Positions 43,601 through 54,074 are shown, counted from the stretch's first letter. The stretch: 64,000 bases of DNA from Vandiemenella viatica (GCA_031002005.1 CM061920.1:53980610-54044609); one strand, 5' to 3'. Made by a program: numbers and translations. Notes: generated by a model from the sequence alone, not told the origin.

Positions 43601-44234
43601 AAGTACAGAAGCATTTGCAGGAAAAAATGATACAATTGTTCAAGCTCGAACAATTATAATGGCCTTTCAACTAAAAATGGACCTGTTAAAATCTTCACTG
43701 GCACGTAAAGATTTTAAATATTTTTCAAACTTTCGGCTACTAAAATAAAATGAAGAGATACCCGACCGTGATTTGGAGATATATATTAAACATCTCGATA
43801 AATTAAGAGAAGACTTCAAAGCACGTTTCGAAGACTTGGAAAACATGCATGTTCCTGAATGGTTAGCTTCTCCATTTGATGTTAAAATTGATAATGAAGG
43901 TAATGAACCTGGCTTAGAAGATGAACTGATTGAAATACGCATAGATCTGGAAGCTAAAGCGTTGTTTAAAAATAAAAACCTCAGCGAATCTTCGGGCAAT
44001 TAGAATATTGCTACAAAATACGCCAAGCTCAGAGCAGAAGCCGAACATATCTTAATTGCATTCCCAACTTCATACATGGTTGAAGCTGGCTTTAGCCATG
44101 CGAACGCTATTTTGACAACACAGAAAAACAGACTGAACTTGGAGAACTGTGTTGATTTGCGACTAAAACTTACCAATTTTCAACCGAACATCAGCAATCT
44201 TGCTGCTGCCCTTCAGACCCATCCATCTCACTAA
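40640..44234 (+). pseudogene. hAT transposase of the BED/SCAND3-ZBED5-like type, broken and interrupted
   Basis: Transposases of this family bind element ends through an N-terminal BED zinc finger and cut with an RNase-H-like domain. Here the pieces are in order but in different frames. BED part, 40650-40870: YSFVPSFANETIPMCLLREK then HLKRIHSDKK; the second cysteine of the finger is R (CLLR). RNase-H start, 41076-41393: MADDVERTLTSELQH, FAIQLDEST with the first catalytic D, then AVATDGAPATVGR with the second. The fold-back interrupts at 41475-43321. After it come INKIKAHPLNSRLFAK, LLHTEVRWMSRCDSLHRHVD (43426-43490), HVPEWLASPF (43850-43880) and the hATC end, FPTSYMVEAGFSHANAIL and NRLNLENCVDLRLKL, with TAA at 44232-44234. 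Several stops and frameshifts make it inactive. Confidence 0.88.
41475..43321. mobile_element. Fold-back element, 1847 bp, two 820-bp inverted arms, TAA duplication
   Basis: Arm 1 (41475-42295) and arm 2 (42500-43321) are inverted copies over their whole length, differing at scattered positions. The ends are CCCGGGGCGCACATTGAGCT and its complement. Flanks TAA at 41472-41474 and 43322-43324; removing the element and one TAA reconnects the hAT transposase region (SGELHDTL to VCIRSINKIKAH). The 204-bp spacer (42296-42499) ends with GAGCTGCGTGTCGCAG, a relative of the outer end GAGCTGCGTGGCGCAG. A 3-bp TAA duplication suggests Harbinger-type mobilisation. The 72-85-codon frames seen in each arm are mirror images and not recognisable. 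Confidence 0.92.
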
Positions 44235-44576
44235 TATCAACTACTTTAATAAAAAGGTACGTTAACATATTTTTAATGTATTCAATAGTAGTCGTCAAAT
44301 GGCAGATTTTTTTCATCGAATATAATTTATTTAAATTTTCATTGATTATTTTGTGTTTTCCATTTTATGACACTTACAGCTATAGGCTAGTTTACATCTA
44401 TCTGTAATTTTGTTATTATTTTTTACGATTATAATAACAGTGTAAAATATCTCCTTTTTCTGTTAGTGTTGTTAGGTGGATTTTTTAAGGTATGGAACAA
44501 TAAATACTTTGGGTTGTTATGCAAATCTCCTTATTACTTAGCATCAAAAATGCTAAAAATGATTTAAAATTTTTAT

Positions 44577-44920
44577 CAGTGGCGGATCTAGGAATTTTTC
44601 GAGCCGGGGCAAAAACCATGGGAATGCCACCCCTTGCAACATTATTTGGAGCCCCCATTTTTGCCGTCTGACCACAAGTGTCGCCGCCTCGTTTGTTGGC
44701 CAAACACATTGTTGTCGCCGCCCAGACTGTCAGCCAAACACATTATTGTCGCTGTCCCGATTGTTGGCCAAACTCATTGTTGTCGTCGCCCTGCGCCCAG
44801 TGTACCAGTAGAGATAAAAAAAGGTTTCCGCGACTTAAATCGCCGCCCTTCAAACATGATTTTTCCGCCCCCCTCAAGTTTGCACCCCGGTTTAGACCCC
44901 CCCCCCCAAATCTGGCACTG
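44577..44920. mobile_element. hAT MITE, 344 bp, nested in the big hAT
   Basis: Ends CAGTGGCGGATCTAG (44577) and CAGTGCCAGATTTG inward from 44920. Flanks ATTTTTAT and GTTTTTAT (7/8). Inside, GCCACCCCTT and repeated TTGTTGGCCAAAC(A/T)CATT blocks (about 44694-44780). Same family as 55580-55863. Confidence 0.8.
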
Positions 44921-45016
44921 GTTTTTATTAAATGTTTAATCTGGGGGTCGATAAGGAGACAAATGTTCTATGAGGGGGTCGACGTGATAAAAAGTTTGGG
45001 GACCCCTGGTTTAGTG

Positions 45017-45500
45017 AGTAAATACAGCCTTACGAGTATTATAAATACGTTGGAGTTGGAGCGATATCATGAGTTTTAGCAGGTGTATTAAATCTGATTT
45101 TCGCAGTATTTACAAACAGAAGCAGCGGGTGACTGCTGCGTGATGAAGCTATGAAGTCAGGCGACAGGTGTTATGGGCGCCGTGGACAATGGCACAATAG
45201 CGAACTGGCCGGCGCGGCGTCTGTTTATGAGCAGTCGGACAAAGAGGACCCCCCACGGTCTCCATCATCTGATATCCACTGCAGGGGTCGGCAGTCGCTG
45301 TAACCTGTCAGCATCATGTGCACATACCAGTCTCGCCTGCTACTTGAGTAAGGTTGTTAACCGAAAAATTGTAAAGTGTTACGCGTCTTTTTTATCTGGC
45401 CCACTTTCCACCATTTGTGGTAAGTGACGGGTTATTTTCCCCATTCTATCTTATCTTCATTACCTAATGGCAGTTTCTTTTTCAAAATTATCCAATAAAT
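45017..45500. other. Unannotated DNA
   Basis: No feature recognised. Confidence 0.25.
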
Positions 45501-45501
45501 C

Positions 45502-46100
45502 CCACTAGTAATATTATAAATGTGAAAGTAACTCTGTCTCTCTGTCTGTTTGTTACGTTTTCACGACTAAACTGATCTTGATAAAATTGGACAAGCAAAG
45601 ACTATGCATCATCAGAAGGACATAGGATACTTTTTCCAGGATAAATAACACATTTTGTGTTGAAATTTGATGACAGACAGAAGGATAGGGTGTGTCTCCG
45701 TAATGTTATATAGATGGCTTAGGCTTCGTTTCTCTCGCAGCCAGATTTTGGGAAGCCTTTTACGTAACTTACAACTTTGTATATCCAATTCAGCAATTAG
45801 TCCGCTCCTACTAAGTCGAGTGTAAAAGCTAATAATACTATTAATAATTTCGTTTGGTCTTAATGACCCGGTGATATAGTTTTTAACCGGCTGCTCAATC
45901 TTCGCAATCTGTCGATCTTGATACGATTTGACAAGGAAATACTATGTACCATTAAGAAGAACACAGGTCACTTTTTTCTGGATAAATAACATACCTTGTC
46001 ATGAAATTGCGAAATTAACGGATAGAGACGGATAGCGTATGTAAGTCTCTGTAATGTTGTATCGGTCACGCAGGCTTTTCCTCGCAGTCAGTTTGTAATA
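45502..46100 (+). repeat. Dispersed arthropod-type repeat with TAATATTATAAATGTGAAAG start, two partial units
   Basis: Unit 1 (45502-45850) starts AATATTATAAATGTGAAAGT followed by CTCTGTCTCTCTGTCTGTTTG, then AAACTGATCTTGATAAAATTGG and GGATACTTTTTCCAGGATAAATAAC. Unit 2 (about 45876-46100) repeats the second half (TCGATCTTGATACGATTTGAC, CTGGATAAATAACA). Repeats with this opening are common in arthropod genomes and are often assigned to Helitron-like or other non-autonomous elements; I cannot choose. Confidence 0.6.
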
Positions 46101-46124
46101 AACTTAACGTAATCAAATCTGTGA

Positions 46125-46525
46125 TCAATACAAACTAAACGGGCAGTGATAGAAATACACCGTTTGTTGCAATATGCTTGGGACAACAGTAAATTTTCAG
46201 GCAGACAAACTTTCGAAATTAGTTCTATTTTCAACAACAGATGGTGCTGCAGGCGATTTGAAAGATATAGAAGTAAACGCAGTCTGTGAGTTCGCCATTC
46301 TGTATGTCGTCTTTCTGCTGTAAGCGTGTGCTGTTCACAGATTTCAAGTTTCTGTGAAAAAATGGTTTATTCCTTAGAATTTAGATTTTTCCAGACTGCA
46401 GCGCCATCTGTTGTTGAAAATTGTAACTAATTCCGAAAGTTTGTCGGCCTGAAAATTTACTGTTGTCCCAAGCATATTGCAACAAACGGTGTATTTCTAT
46501 CGCTGCCCGTTTAGTTTTTATTGAT
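46125..46525. mobile_element. Palindromic MITE, 130-bp inverted arms
   Basis: Arm 1 (46125-46251) and arm 2 (46396-46525) are inverted copies: CTAAACGGGCAGTGATAGAA, TTGTTGCAATATGCTTGGGA and CAACAACAGATGG(T/C)GCTGCAG. The spacer is 144 bp. Outside arm 2 the text goes on to TTTAAATACCCTGTAT (46549-46562), which may be the true outer end, lost on the left. The superfamily is not clear. Confidence 0.85.
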
Positions 46526-46854
46526 TTTTCAAATATACCGGTCATTTTTTAAATACCCTGTATGTTGACTATGTGAATTTTAATTAGCAAAGATTGTGAA
46601 GTTAATTAGTTCTATTAAATACTACTGCCCTGTGAACACCGTTAAAAGGAAAGTCAATAGATTGAGGAACTATTACAGGTTTCTGGAATAATAGCAGAGA
46701 GAGTGGGCTGAGGTGCTGCTTATTCGCGTAGCTCTGCCGCCGGCAATCGAGAACTACCGACTGCACATAAACAGCAAAAAATAGACACTGCATAACATGT
46801 CTCTGGGATCAGGGATCCTATTTCTGATGCAGAAATTTATTAAAATTTTACAGT

Positions 46855-47396
46855 AATTGTTGGAGCTATATTGCAACTTTGGCCATGATTTTAATAATGA
46901 GTCATATCTTCACATTGCTGCTCTTTCGTTAAATTTTGATCAGCTCCTTTCATTTCAAGGTTTGCAATACACGGCCTAAGCCACACATGTTTACTTGTCA
47001 ACTTTTGCTTCTATAAAATATATATTGTGACAGCTGCACTTACTGCGGCTGCTCAAGCATACAAGCTTACTTCATTCATTTCAGAGAATATGATGAAAAA
47101 TGTTATGTAATGCAATGGGCCTGATCATATTTATTTAAAAAAAGACATTTTATGATAATTTATAAGGCCCATTGCACTACATAAAATTTTTCATCATAGT
47201 TTTCTGAAATGAATGAAGTAAACAGCAGGTACAATATGTATTTTACTTAATAAAAAGAAGATAAGTAAACGTATTTGGTTAGATCGTGGATTGCAAGACT
47301 TGATAGGAAAGGAATTCATCAAAGTTTTTGTGAAAGAGCATCAATGAGAAGAGATGACATATTATAAAATTATGGTCGAAGCTGCAGTATAGGTCC
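46855..47396. pseudogene. Inverted duplication of a Harbinger-like transposase N-terminal region
   Basis: Left arm (46855-47133) and right arm (47165-47396) are diverged inverted copies, joined by about 30 bp. Read outward from the centre, each codes for a piece like the N-terminus of PIF/Harbinger transposases: left arm (minus) SKHVWLRPCIANLEMKGADQ then LTKEQQCEDMTHY, right arm (plus) KRIWLDRGLQDLIGKEFIKV then FVKEHQ with a stop. The usual family form is R-x-WVRPWLxRRxxxGxYxxLxxEL. Neither arm has the DDE part. It may have been made by an inverted insertion or a fold-back rearrangement. Confidence 0.6.
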
Positions 47397-47572
47397 AATA
47401 AATTCTCACCGCAACGTTTTCCAAAATTTCTATATCAGAATCATTACCACCGATCCTAACGGTATATACTATTGGGTGTCTATTTTTACGGTGCAAGTGC
47501 AATGGGTTGTACTCAACTGCTGATAGTGGATGTGCACTATTCTGCAGTACAGCACGCGTATTGCTCAGTGCG

Positions 47573-47725
47573 TTCCCTCTGCTACTATTCCTGAAACGTG
47601 GCAAGTACGAGACTCTTAATTCATTAATTTCATTTTTTACGTCATCCACAGTACAGCCTTCTTTGAGGGAACTAATTAACATCGCAATCTTTGGCCAAGT
47701 GTCCGCGTATTTATACCTGTTGCTA
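47573..47725 (-). pseudogene. MADF-type (Harbinger accessory protein) domain remnant
   Basis: The minus strand reads YRYKYADTWPKIAMLISSLK then CTVDDVKNEINELRVSYLPR. This fits the second half of a MADF-like DNA-binding domain (W-x-I, then V-x-K-I-x-x-LR-x-x-Y), which Harbinger elements use as their companion protein. It lies next to the inverted transposase remnant, so both may come from one old element. The open frame continues to 47362 but the later text does not look conserved. Confidence 0.5.
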
Positions 47726-47954
47726 TAGTATACATGTACGGTATCTGGATGTTCAACCTTTTCTTCTGTTTATGCTTAGAAACCAAGATTTTCATGGATT
47801 CGGCAGTCCTAACAAACTTGCTTGCGCCAATTTCTTTGTTTACATTGACAGGATAATGAAATGTATTGTTATTATTATGTAATGTATTGTTATTATTATT
47901 ATTACCCCGCGATTCACTGAAAGTGTCTGGCGGTGGGAGCATTGCACCTATCCG
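47726..47954. other. DNA with (ATT)n tracts
   Basis: ATT-rich simple repeats at about 47865-47905. No gene. Confidence 0.3.
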
Positions 47955-48082
47955 AAAGGGTAATAATTCGGAAGGGACATTGGGGATATGTCAGGAGGCG
48001 GCCATGGGCTATTTTGAGTAACCATCCCAGCATTAGCGTGGGAAAACCATGGAAAATCCAAATCAGTATGGCCGGAGAGCTT
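47955..48082 (-). repeat. SINE-A remnant
   Basis: GCCATGGGC...ATTTTGAGTAACCATCCCAGCATTAGCG and GGAAAACCATGGAAAATCC follow the minus-strand SINE-A body. Confidence 0.6.
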
Positions 48083-48099
48083 TATCGAAAGCTACTCCT

Positions 48100-49325
48100 A
48101 TGGAATTTTAAGTTTACTCGCCCGGTAAATCCTTCATATTCCATTCCCTAATCGCTAGTGGAAAAAATGAGTACAGAATTGAAACGGTTATGGCACTGAT
48201 TTTTCTTATCTTATTTTCGCGATCATTCCGAGATATGAATGTTGCTGGTAGCAATATTTGTTTACTGTCATTCCGAAATACGCCAGTCGTGGATTTTTCA
48301 GTTAGCTTCTGTCGAGAGCAACGCCTTCGGTGTTACAGGTCTTTCCAACGGAACTCTTTCAACATCGCACTTACGCTTTCCCTCCAACTATATATACCTG
48401 TCACGAATCGGGTGGCTCTTCTTTGGACCTTCTCTAATGCCTCCATTAACCCCTTCTGATGGTGATCCCATACAGAACAACAATATTCTAAGTAAGGAAG
48501 AACTAGTGATTTGTACGCAATCGATTTTACTTCTGGTGTTCACTGTTTTAAATTACGACCTAGAAATCGGAGCATTAGAAGCCTGATATGGAATAAAGAT
48601 CTGCCACAGAGAAGCAAGAGAGTAATCAATCACACATACTATGTGCCTGTCGACTTATGCTGCTGAAACATGGACAATGAAGAAGCGGGACGTCAGCAGA
48701 GTACAAGTAAGCGAAATTAATTTTTTAAGAGGTAGAATGAGAGTTAATAAAATGGACAGAATAAGGAATGAAGTGATTAGATGCACCATAAAAGAGGAAT
48801 CCGTACAGGAAAGGGTAGAGAGGACCAGACTGAGATGGTATGGACATGTAAAGAGAATGGAGGCTCAGAGAATTAAAAAAAATCACGAAATCAATATGCA
48901 TGGTAAACAACCCAGAGGAAGACCAAGAGATAGATGGCCGAAAGGAGTGTACGGAAGAGAGGAGAGGACTGGAACAAGGTGGTGACAGAGAGGTGGTGGG
49001 AAGAAAGAAGGAAATGGAGAGGCTTGTGCATGAAGCAGACCCGGCCAGAGGCTGGAAACTGTTGACGATGATGATGATCAGAATATGCTCATTCCACGAC
49101 AAATTACTACGAATTGTTACCCTAGAAATTTAGCGTAATCTAAAGTTCTAAGGACAATACCATTAATTCTATATTCAGAGCTAAATGGTGTCATCTTTTT
49201 ACTTATACGCAGGACCTTGCACTTTTTAGGGCTTAACTCCAACTGCCAGTCTATACACCACGCAGATATTTTCATAATCCGACTTGTAACAGAGCGCAGT
49301 TGTCCTGGGTTTTACATTTTATAAA
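48100..49325 (-). pseudogene. LINE-Z copy: reverse transcriptase C-terminal half, split by another LINE
   Basis: On the minus strand from 49325: RIMKISAWCIDWQLELSPKK, CKVLRISKKMTPFSSEYRING, LDYAKFLGVTIRSNLSWNEH (to about 49085). After the plus-strand LINE (48600-49080) it continues SIAYKSLVLPYLEYCCSVWD then HHQKGLMEALEKVQRRATRF (48540-48400) and ends in a frameshifted tail to about 48100. The order matches jockey/R1-like polyproteins. The frame is well kept in places, so this copy is younger than 33290-34660. Confidence 0.8.
48600..49080 (+). pseudogene. LINE 3' end (RTE-like C-terminus), nested
   Basis: A 114-codon frame (48641-48985) starts near AAETWTMKKRDVSRVQVSEI and contains FLRGRMRVNKMDRIRNEVI, RLRWYGHVKRMEAQRIKK and KQPRGRPRDRWPKGVYGREE. 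This is the standard tail of RTE-like reverse transcriptases. It ends GTTGACGATGATGATGATC, a microsatellite-like 3' end instead of poly-A. Inserted in LINE-Z in the opposite direction. Confidence 0.85.
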
Positions 49326-49329
49326 AGAA

Positions 49330-49749
49330 ATATTTTATATAGTATGCCCTATTACACTGTAAAATATTTTATAAATTATCTTTTATAAATGATCTTCGTC
49401 GGCGACCATCCCCTGGACTTGGCGCCTCCCTGGTGTGGACCGCACCCCAGCGCCCCCACGGCCGCATTCCTCACCCCCGGCGGGCCTCTTCCTGGAACAG
49501 ACCTCGTAAACAACCCTCCAAGGCTACGGCAGGCCGCTTCACAGAAACAAACCCCAGCCAGCGAGATCGCTTTGAGTGTGCTTCAGTCGTCTTACAAAAC
49601 TAGCGATTATTATCTAAGTAACTGCACAAGAAATCGTCTGCAATAATGAAGTATTAAGTCTTAATATTGTGCTCTTATGAATAAAGAGAACTTCGGCAAC
49701 TGTGTATATCAGACACACAGTCGGTCAAGCGGCGTGTCTCCTGGAGACG
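49330..49749. other. Unannotated DNA with a GC-rich island
   Basis: 49390-49560 is GC-rich with an 85-codon frame that shows no domain. Confidence 0.25.
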
Positions 49750-49752
49750 TTA

Positions 49753-49983
49753 GGGGCGTTCATTAAGTACGTCAGATTAAATAGGGTGGGGGGCGGCGTG
49801 AAATCTCACCGGAGGGGGTCGATGGAAATCTGACTTCATCTTTTGAAATTCTTGAAGGACATTAGAGCTGTAAAAAAAGTCTCAAAAAACTAAGAGGAAG
49901 GGGGGGGGGATTCCGTTAAAATCTCGCGTCATCTTAGGGGGAGGGGATTCCGAAATTGCTCACCTCACGTAATTAATGGACGC
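49753..49983. mobile_element. F1 MITE, internally deleted, 231 bp
   Basis: Left end GGGGCGTTCATTAAGTACGT, right end CACGTAATTAATGGACGC; flanks TTA and TTG. Confidence 0.7.
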
Positions 49984-49994
49984 TTGGGGTGGCA

Positions 49995-50140
49995 ACGCTC
50001 GAGGGGAAAGCGGATGCAAATCCCCATTCCGTTATCCACATTTCGATTTCGCATGGTTTCTCCAGATAATTTCTTCCCGTTCCTTGCGCCTAGTCCTTTC
50101 CCGCCTCTAATGAACTCGATGAGAGAGAAAGCAATAATCA
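49995..50140 (+). repeat. SINE-A, old copy
   Basis: AGCGGATGCAAATCCCCATTCC, TTTCGCATGGTTTCTCC and CCCGCCTCTAATGAACTCG keep the SINE-A order. Confidence 0.65.
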
Positions 50141-51321
50141 TAATAATAAAGGCTTGGACCTGTATTAGTTTCCTTGTGTTCTGGATGTCAAAGTTTCAGT
50201 ACGCTCAGTCAAACTCCGGTTCATTTGTTGTGTAGTGCAACGAAATACATTCCAGTGGTCGTAGTTAACAAGTGCTCAGAAATTACTCATATCGAAACTG
50301 TGGTATAAACACCATATCAATGGTGGCGGGAATTTGTCAGCTTCAAAAGCAACAACCATTCAATTTTTTGCAAGAAATCGTCCTGGGACAAGTGGAGGGG
50401 TTTTTATGGACCTAATGCGTGTGGTGCTGTTAGTAATCAAACGGGTTTTGATAACAGGCAAACTTTCCAGGATGCGAAATGAAAATTCATCAGCTCTTGC
50501 CGAGTAATCGGTATGAAAGCTTAGTCTATTTATGTAAAAGGCTACTGTGGCCGCTGTATCATAGTTTCAGTAACCCTGACGTAACGTGGCCGGCCTTCAA
50601 TCCCGGACTAATTACGGCCAGAGATATTACTACAAACCCACGTTATGGACGTTATTGGTTTGTTTCCCGAGAAACTTTTATAAATAAACAACTCCGAGAA
50701 AAAATGCATTCATTTATAAAATATTAATTATTAGTTTTGTGTATTTATATTCAGTCCATGTAGATGTTTTCTTATACTCTGTGTCCAGAGATATAGCTGT
50801 TACAGTCAACTAATAAATATAACATTTTAAGGTTTCGGGCGTTATTTAATAACAATTGTATTTAGTTAAGAACTGCGAGGAAATTAACTGCCATAACACT
50901 GCATTCAACCTGTTATTTTTGATGGGCATAGAAGTTATTTATATTCGATGTATAGGTTATCTCTGTACTCCCTGTCACTGTTATAGTAGCTGCAAAAAAT
51001 GACTTGCCAAAGCTTTGCTTAAAACCCGTCATTTTTGACGAGCTTAGAAGCTAGTTAAGATAATAATTTGGCAGACACTGATTCGACAATATCCCCCTCC
51101 TCTACGACCTGGCGCAGAGGTGATAGCAGCCCAATTAGCCCCCGCGCGGTGCGGCTTGGCGGGGCAGGTGGCCGCCTTTCTCACGCCGTACCCCCGTTTC
51201 TCACGACCCACCGTCTGTCCCTCTCACTCTGTTAATGCTAGTCTGATGAGCTCCGCTCACATTATACGGATCCTGTTAGAGTGTTTATTTCCCACCTCCC
51301 TTACGCGTCATTTATCCGGAT
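50141..51321. other. Unannotated DNA with one unidentified open frame (50471-50727)
   Basis: The frame from 50471 follows an acceptor-like AACTTTCCAG and runs 84 codons to TAA at 50725-50727: CEMKIHQLLPSNRYESLVYL, ending QLREKMHSFIKY. It looks like protein (aromatic-rich, no bias) but matches no family I know. No partner exon was found. The rest, including a GC-rich patch at 51100-51260, shows nothing. Confidence 0.25.
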
Positions 51322-51329
51322 GCTACAGT

Positions 51330-53022
51330 TAGGGTAGCCAACCATACAGTATCATTAACTACCATACTTTATTATTATTACTGATTCCAGCCCAATATGG
51401 AGCGCTTATAACCACTTCTTTCTTGATGCTCGCCTTTGCTCCTAATACCTTTTAAGTCCAGCTAATAATTTTTCTCTCCTGTGAGATGGGTTTCCGAGGT
51501 TTAGTAATTTTTGGTGGAGGGGACTAAGAGTTAACCATGTAGCAGAATTCACACATCAGTGTCGGAAATCCCAGCGGAGTCCAGATCTTGAGCCACATGC
51601 TTCCTGTCTTATAGTTTTTGATAAGTGAGAAGACCTTTTTGGTAAGCCTGTTGTTGTCCATGTATCATACTTTATTTTTGGTCCGGGTGCTTTATAATTT
51701 TTCCTCCCAATAAAGTATGCTAAAATGCTTTATTTCGAGTGAAGTATACAATACATGGAACGAAATGTTTTTATGCTAGTTCCACAACCTCCTGCAAGAA
51801 AAATGCCTATCGGCCAAGGCTCGCGTCGTTTGATCCGTATACTTAACCACTTCGGAGCCGAGGCAACAAGTACTTACTTTACTTTCTGTGTCCAGTAACG
51901 CACTAAGCTTCTTCCTCCAACTTTCAGCAGCTTTCGTTTGGTGTTGTGATGCATTGCTTTAACACTTCTGTGCGTTATGATGGTTGAAGGATTGGCCGTC
52001 AGAAGGCGTTGCCCAGGGTACGCCCGATTGCTTTATCTCGTATAGATTGCAGTCTTCTCGGAGGCTCCTTCTGAGTAACCCAAAGCAACAAGTGCGAACC
52101 ATCCACATTGCTGAATGTCTTCCCGTGTCCACTCTCCGTTATGTCTGAACCGAAAGGTGGGTTTCACTGATGCGATTCACAAGCGGAGAATTTGCGGTTC
52201 CTTCTGTTTCTCGTTTTGACGTTGAAAAACAGCATTATTTTTATTTTACATTGTTTAAAACAGCAAGTAACTCAGATTCTGTTTGTGATATTGATAAAGT
52301 GAACATCAGTAACTCCAATGAAAGCAAAATTGAAGAAACCTACACAATTGTAAAAATATAAAGCTTTCTACGAGGAAACATATAACTAGACAAGAAGGGA
52401 TCCTCAAAATAAATTCCTTGCGAAATTTGGTATCTGCACTGTGAGTTTTACCAATGCGTCAGCTGAGACTAGACTGGTTAGTCAGTCAATACTGATTTTC
52501 AGTCGTTTACAAAATACCGCGAGCATGCACTTTTGTTGAATATATTGTAATTTAATGTTAAATTGTGCCGCATTGCAAAAGGAGTAGGGTCGCAAACCAT
52601 ACTTTAAGATAAAATATCATAAATTATTTTTGTGCGGTATATTTTATCCTATCCATAAAGTATTCAGAAATAATGTATTTCTGGTAAACTACATAATTCA
52701 AGGAATGGCACGCTTTTTTGTGTTATTAACTTCCAAACGACATATTTGAGCTTATGAGGGAACGAAATGAATGCAAAATGGTGAAAAAAAACCCAGAGAG
52801 TCCTTAAACTGTTCATTTGTTTATAATTACAGATTTCGAATGTGATACCAGTTACAACACTGAATTAAAAAGAAATAATAGCTGGTCCCTTAAGCATGAA
52901 AATATAAGTATTTAATGCGGTAAATATCGAAATTTAAAAATCTTAACTTTCCTTTCATTTACTTTTTATTTTTCTCTTCTCAAGACAAATATAATATGTT
53001 TCTAAATGAGTTGGCAACCCTA
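51330..53022. mobile_element. hAT-like element with TAGGGTWGCCAAC ends, 1693 bp
   Basis: Inverted ends TAGGGTAGCCAAC (51330) and GTTGGCAACCCTA (ending 53022). Flanked by GCTACAGT (51322-51329) and GCTGCAGT (53023-53030), 7 of 8. ATACTTTATT-type text recurs near the ends and inside (51365, 51663, 52598), as subterminal repeats do. A 63-codon frame (52170-52361) has no recognised domain. Confidence 0.7.
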
Positions 53023-53217
53023 GCTGCAGTAGCATTATAAATTTCTGCCTTGGAGTGAATCACAGCAGAAGCGCCTTGTGAACTAAGCTATACAGAAATT
53101 TAATTTAATCTCCTAAGCTGATCTGATCCTCAGCCTGAATGTTACTTGCACAGGTACTTAAAGCCTGGTATCACATGAGATACGACGGCCAGTTGGTTTC
53201 CTCTTTACCTAACCTCA

Positions 53218-54074
53218 CCCAGTAGTCCTACCGGATAAATGAGATCTCGCAGCAAAACTAGGAACCATTAATAATATTCTGCATACGTTAACTGGCACCT
53301 CCTGGGGAGCATCCGCCTCCACACTTCGCACCTCAGCACTGAGCCTTGTGTATTCTGCAGCTGAGTACTGCTCATCTGTCTGGATGAATAGCACCCACGT
53401 CAAAAAGATCGGCATAGTTTTGAACCAGACAATGCAGATAATTAGCGGATGTATCAAGACCACTCCACTGTACTGGCTACCCGTTTTGTGTGACATTGAA
53501 CCGCCTACGATAAGACGACGCAATCGCCTAATTGCCTAATATAATAAGGTCTGTCATAACTTGGATCTGCCCATCCACGACGACATGGAAATCCAATTTC
53601 AGAGACTTAAATCAAGAAGTCCGAGCATAAAAACTGCAAAACAGATTATATCTAACAATTTTAACGGAAGAGACGCATGGAGATTGGAGTGATAGCCTCG
53701 GAACCACCAGAATGGCACTCCCTGTTTGACAATCAGCAGGCACTAAAGGGACTGGGCTGCTTTCAACAGAGTTAGTTCTGGCCATGGCAGATCTGCTTCA
53801 GCTCTGTACACATGGGGAATGAGAGATTCACCGAATTGCGACTGTGGTGAGGAAAAACAAACCATCCATCACGTGACCTTCGATTGCCCACTTCGAGCCT
53901 TCAGGGGATCACCAATAGACTTCATAGATATTTCAAATGAAGCTTTACATTAGCTGCACTATGTCTATTTTGAATTTTAATTATAATTTAATGTTACACT
54001 TTATTAGTGTGAAACGATTGTATATAATTGTATTATTGATTATGTGCTATGGCCATAAGATAAATAAATAAATG
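53218..54074 (+). pseudogene. Jockey-like LINE, 3' end with RT tail and CCHC-like cysteine cluster
   Basis: Plus-strand text from 53220: LAAKLGTINNILHTLTGTSW, ASTLRTSALSLVYSAAEYCS, then TMQIISGCIKTTPLYWLPVL and DIEPPTIRRRNRL (to 53540). After stops and shifts: HGRSASALYTWGMRDSPNCD then CGEEKQTIHHVTFDCPL (53770-53900), the C-x-C...H-x3-F-x-C-P cluster usual at the C-terminus of jockey-like elements. The 3' UTR ends near 54074 with GATAAATAAATAAAT. It is 5'-truncated and dead. It differs from LINE-X, -Y and -Z. Confidence 0.85.

Larger units (their letters stand above)
39428..45008 (+). mobile_element. hAT transposon, 5.6 kb, complete ends and perfect 8-bp duplication
   Basis: Ends CAGGGGTCCCCAAA (39428) and TTTGGGGACCCCTG (ending 45008) are inverted repeats. 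Flanked by GTTTAGTG at 39420-39427 and 45009-45016, identical. GGGGTCGATAAG-type text repeats near both ends (39470-39540 and 44941-44990). It contains a broken transposase on the plus strand (40640-44234), a SINE-A (40031-40225), a fold-back element (41475-43321) and a hAT MITE (44577-44920). A short relative lacking the transposase is at 16270-16882. Confidence 0.95.
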
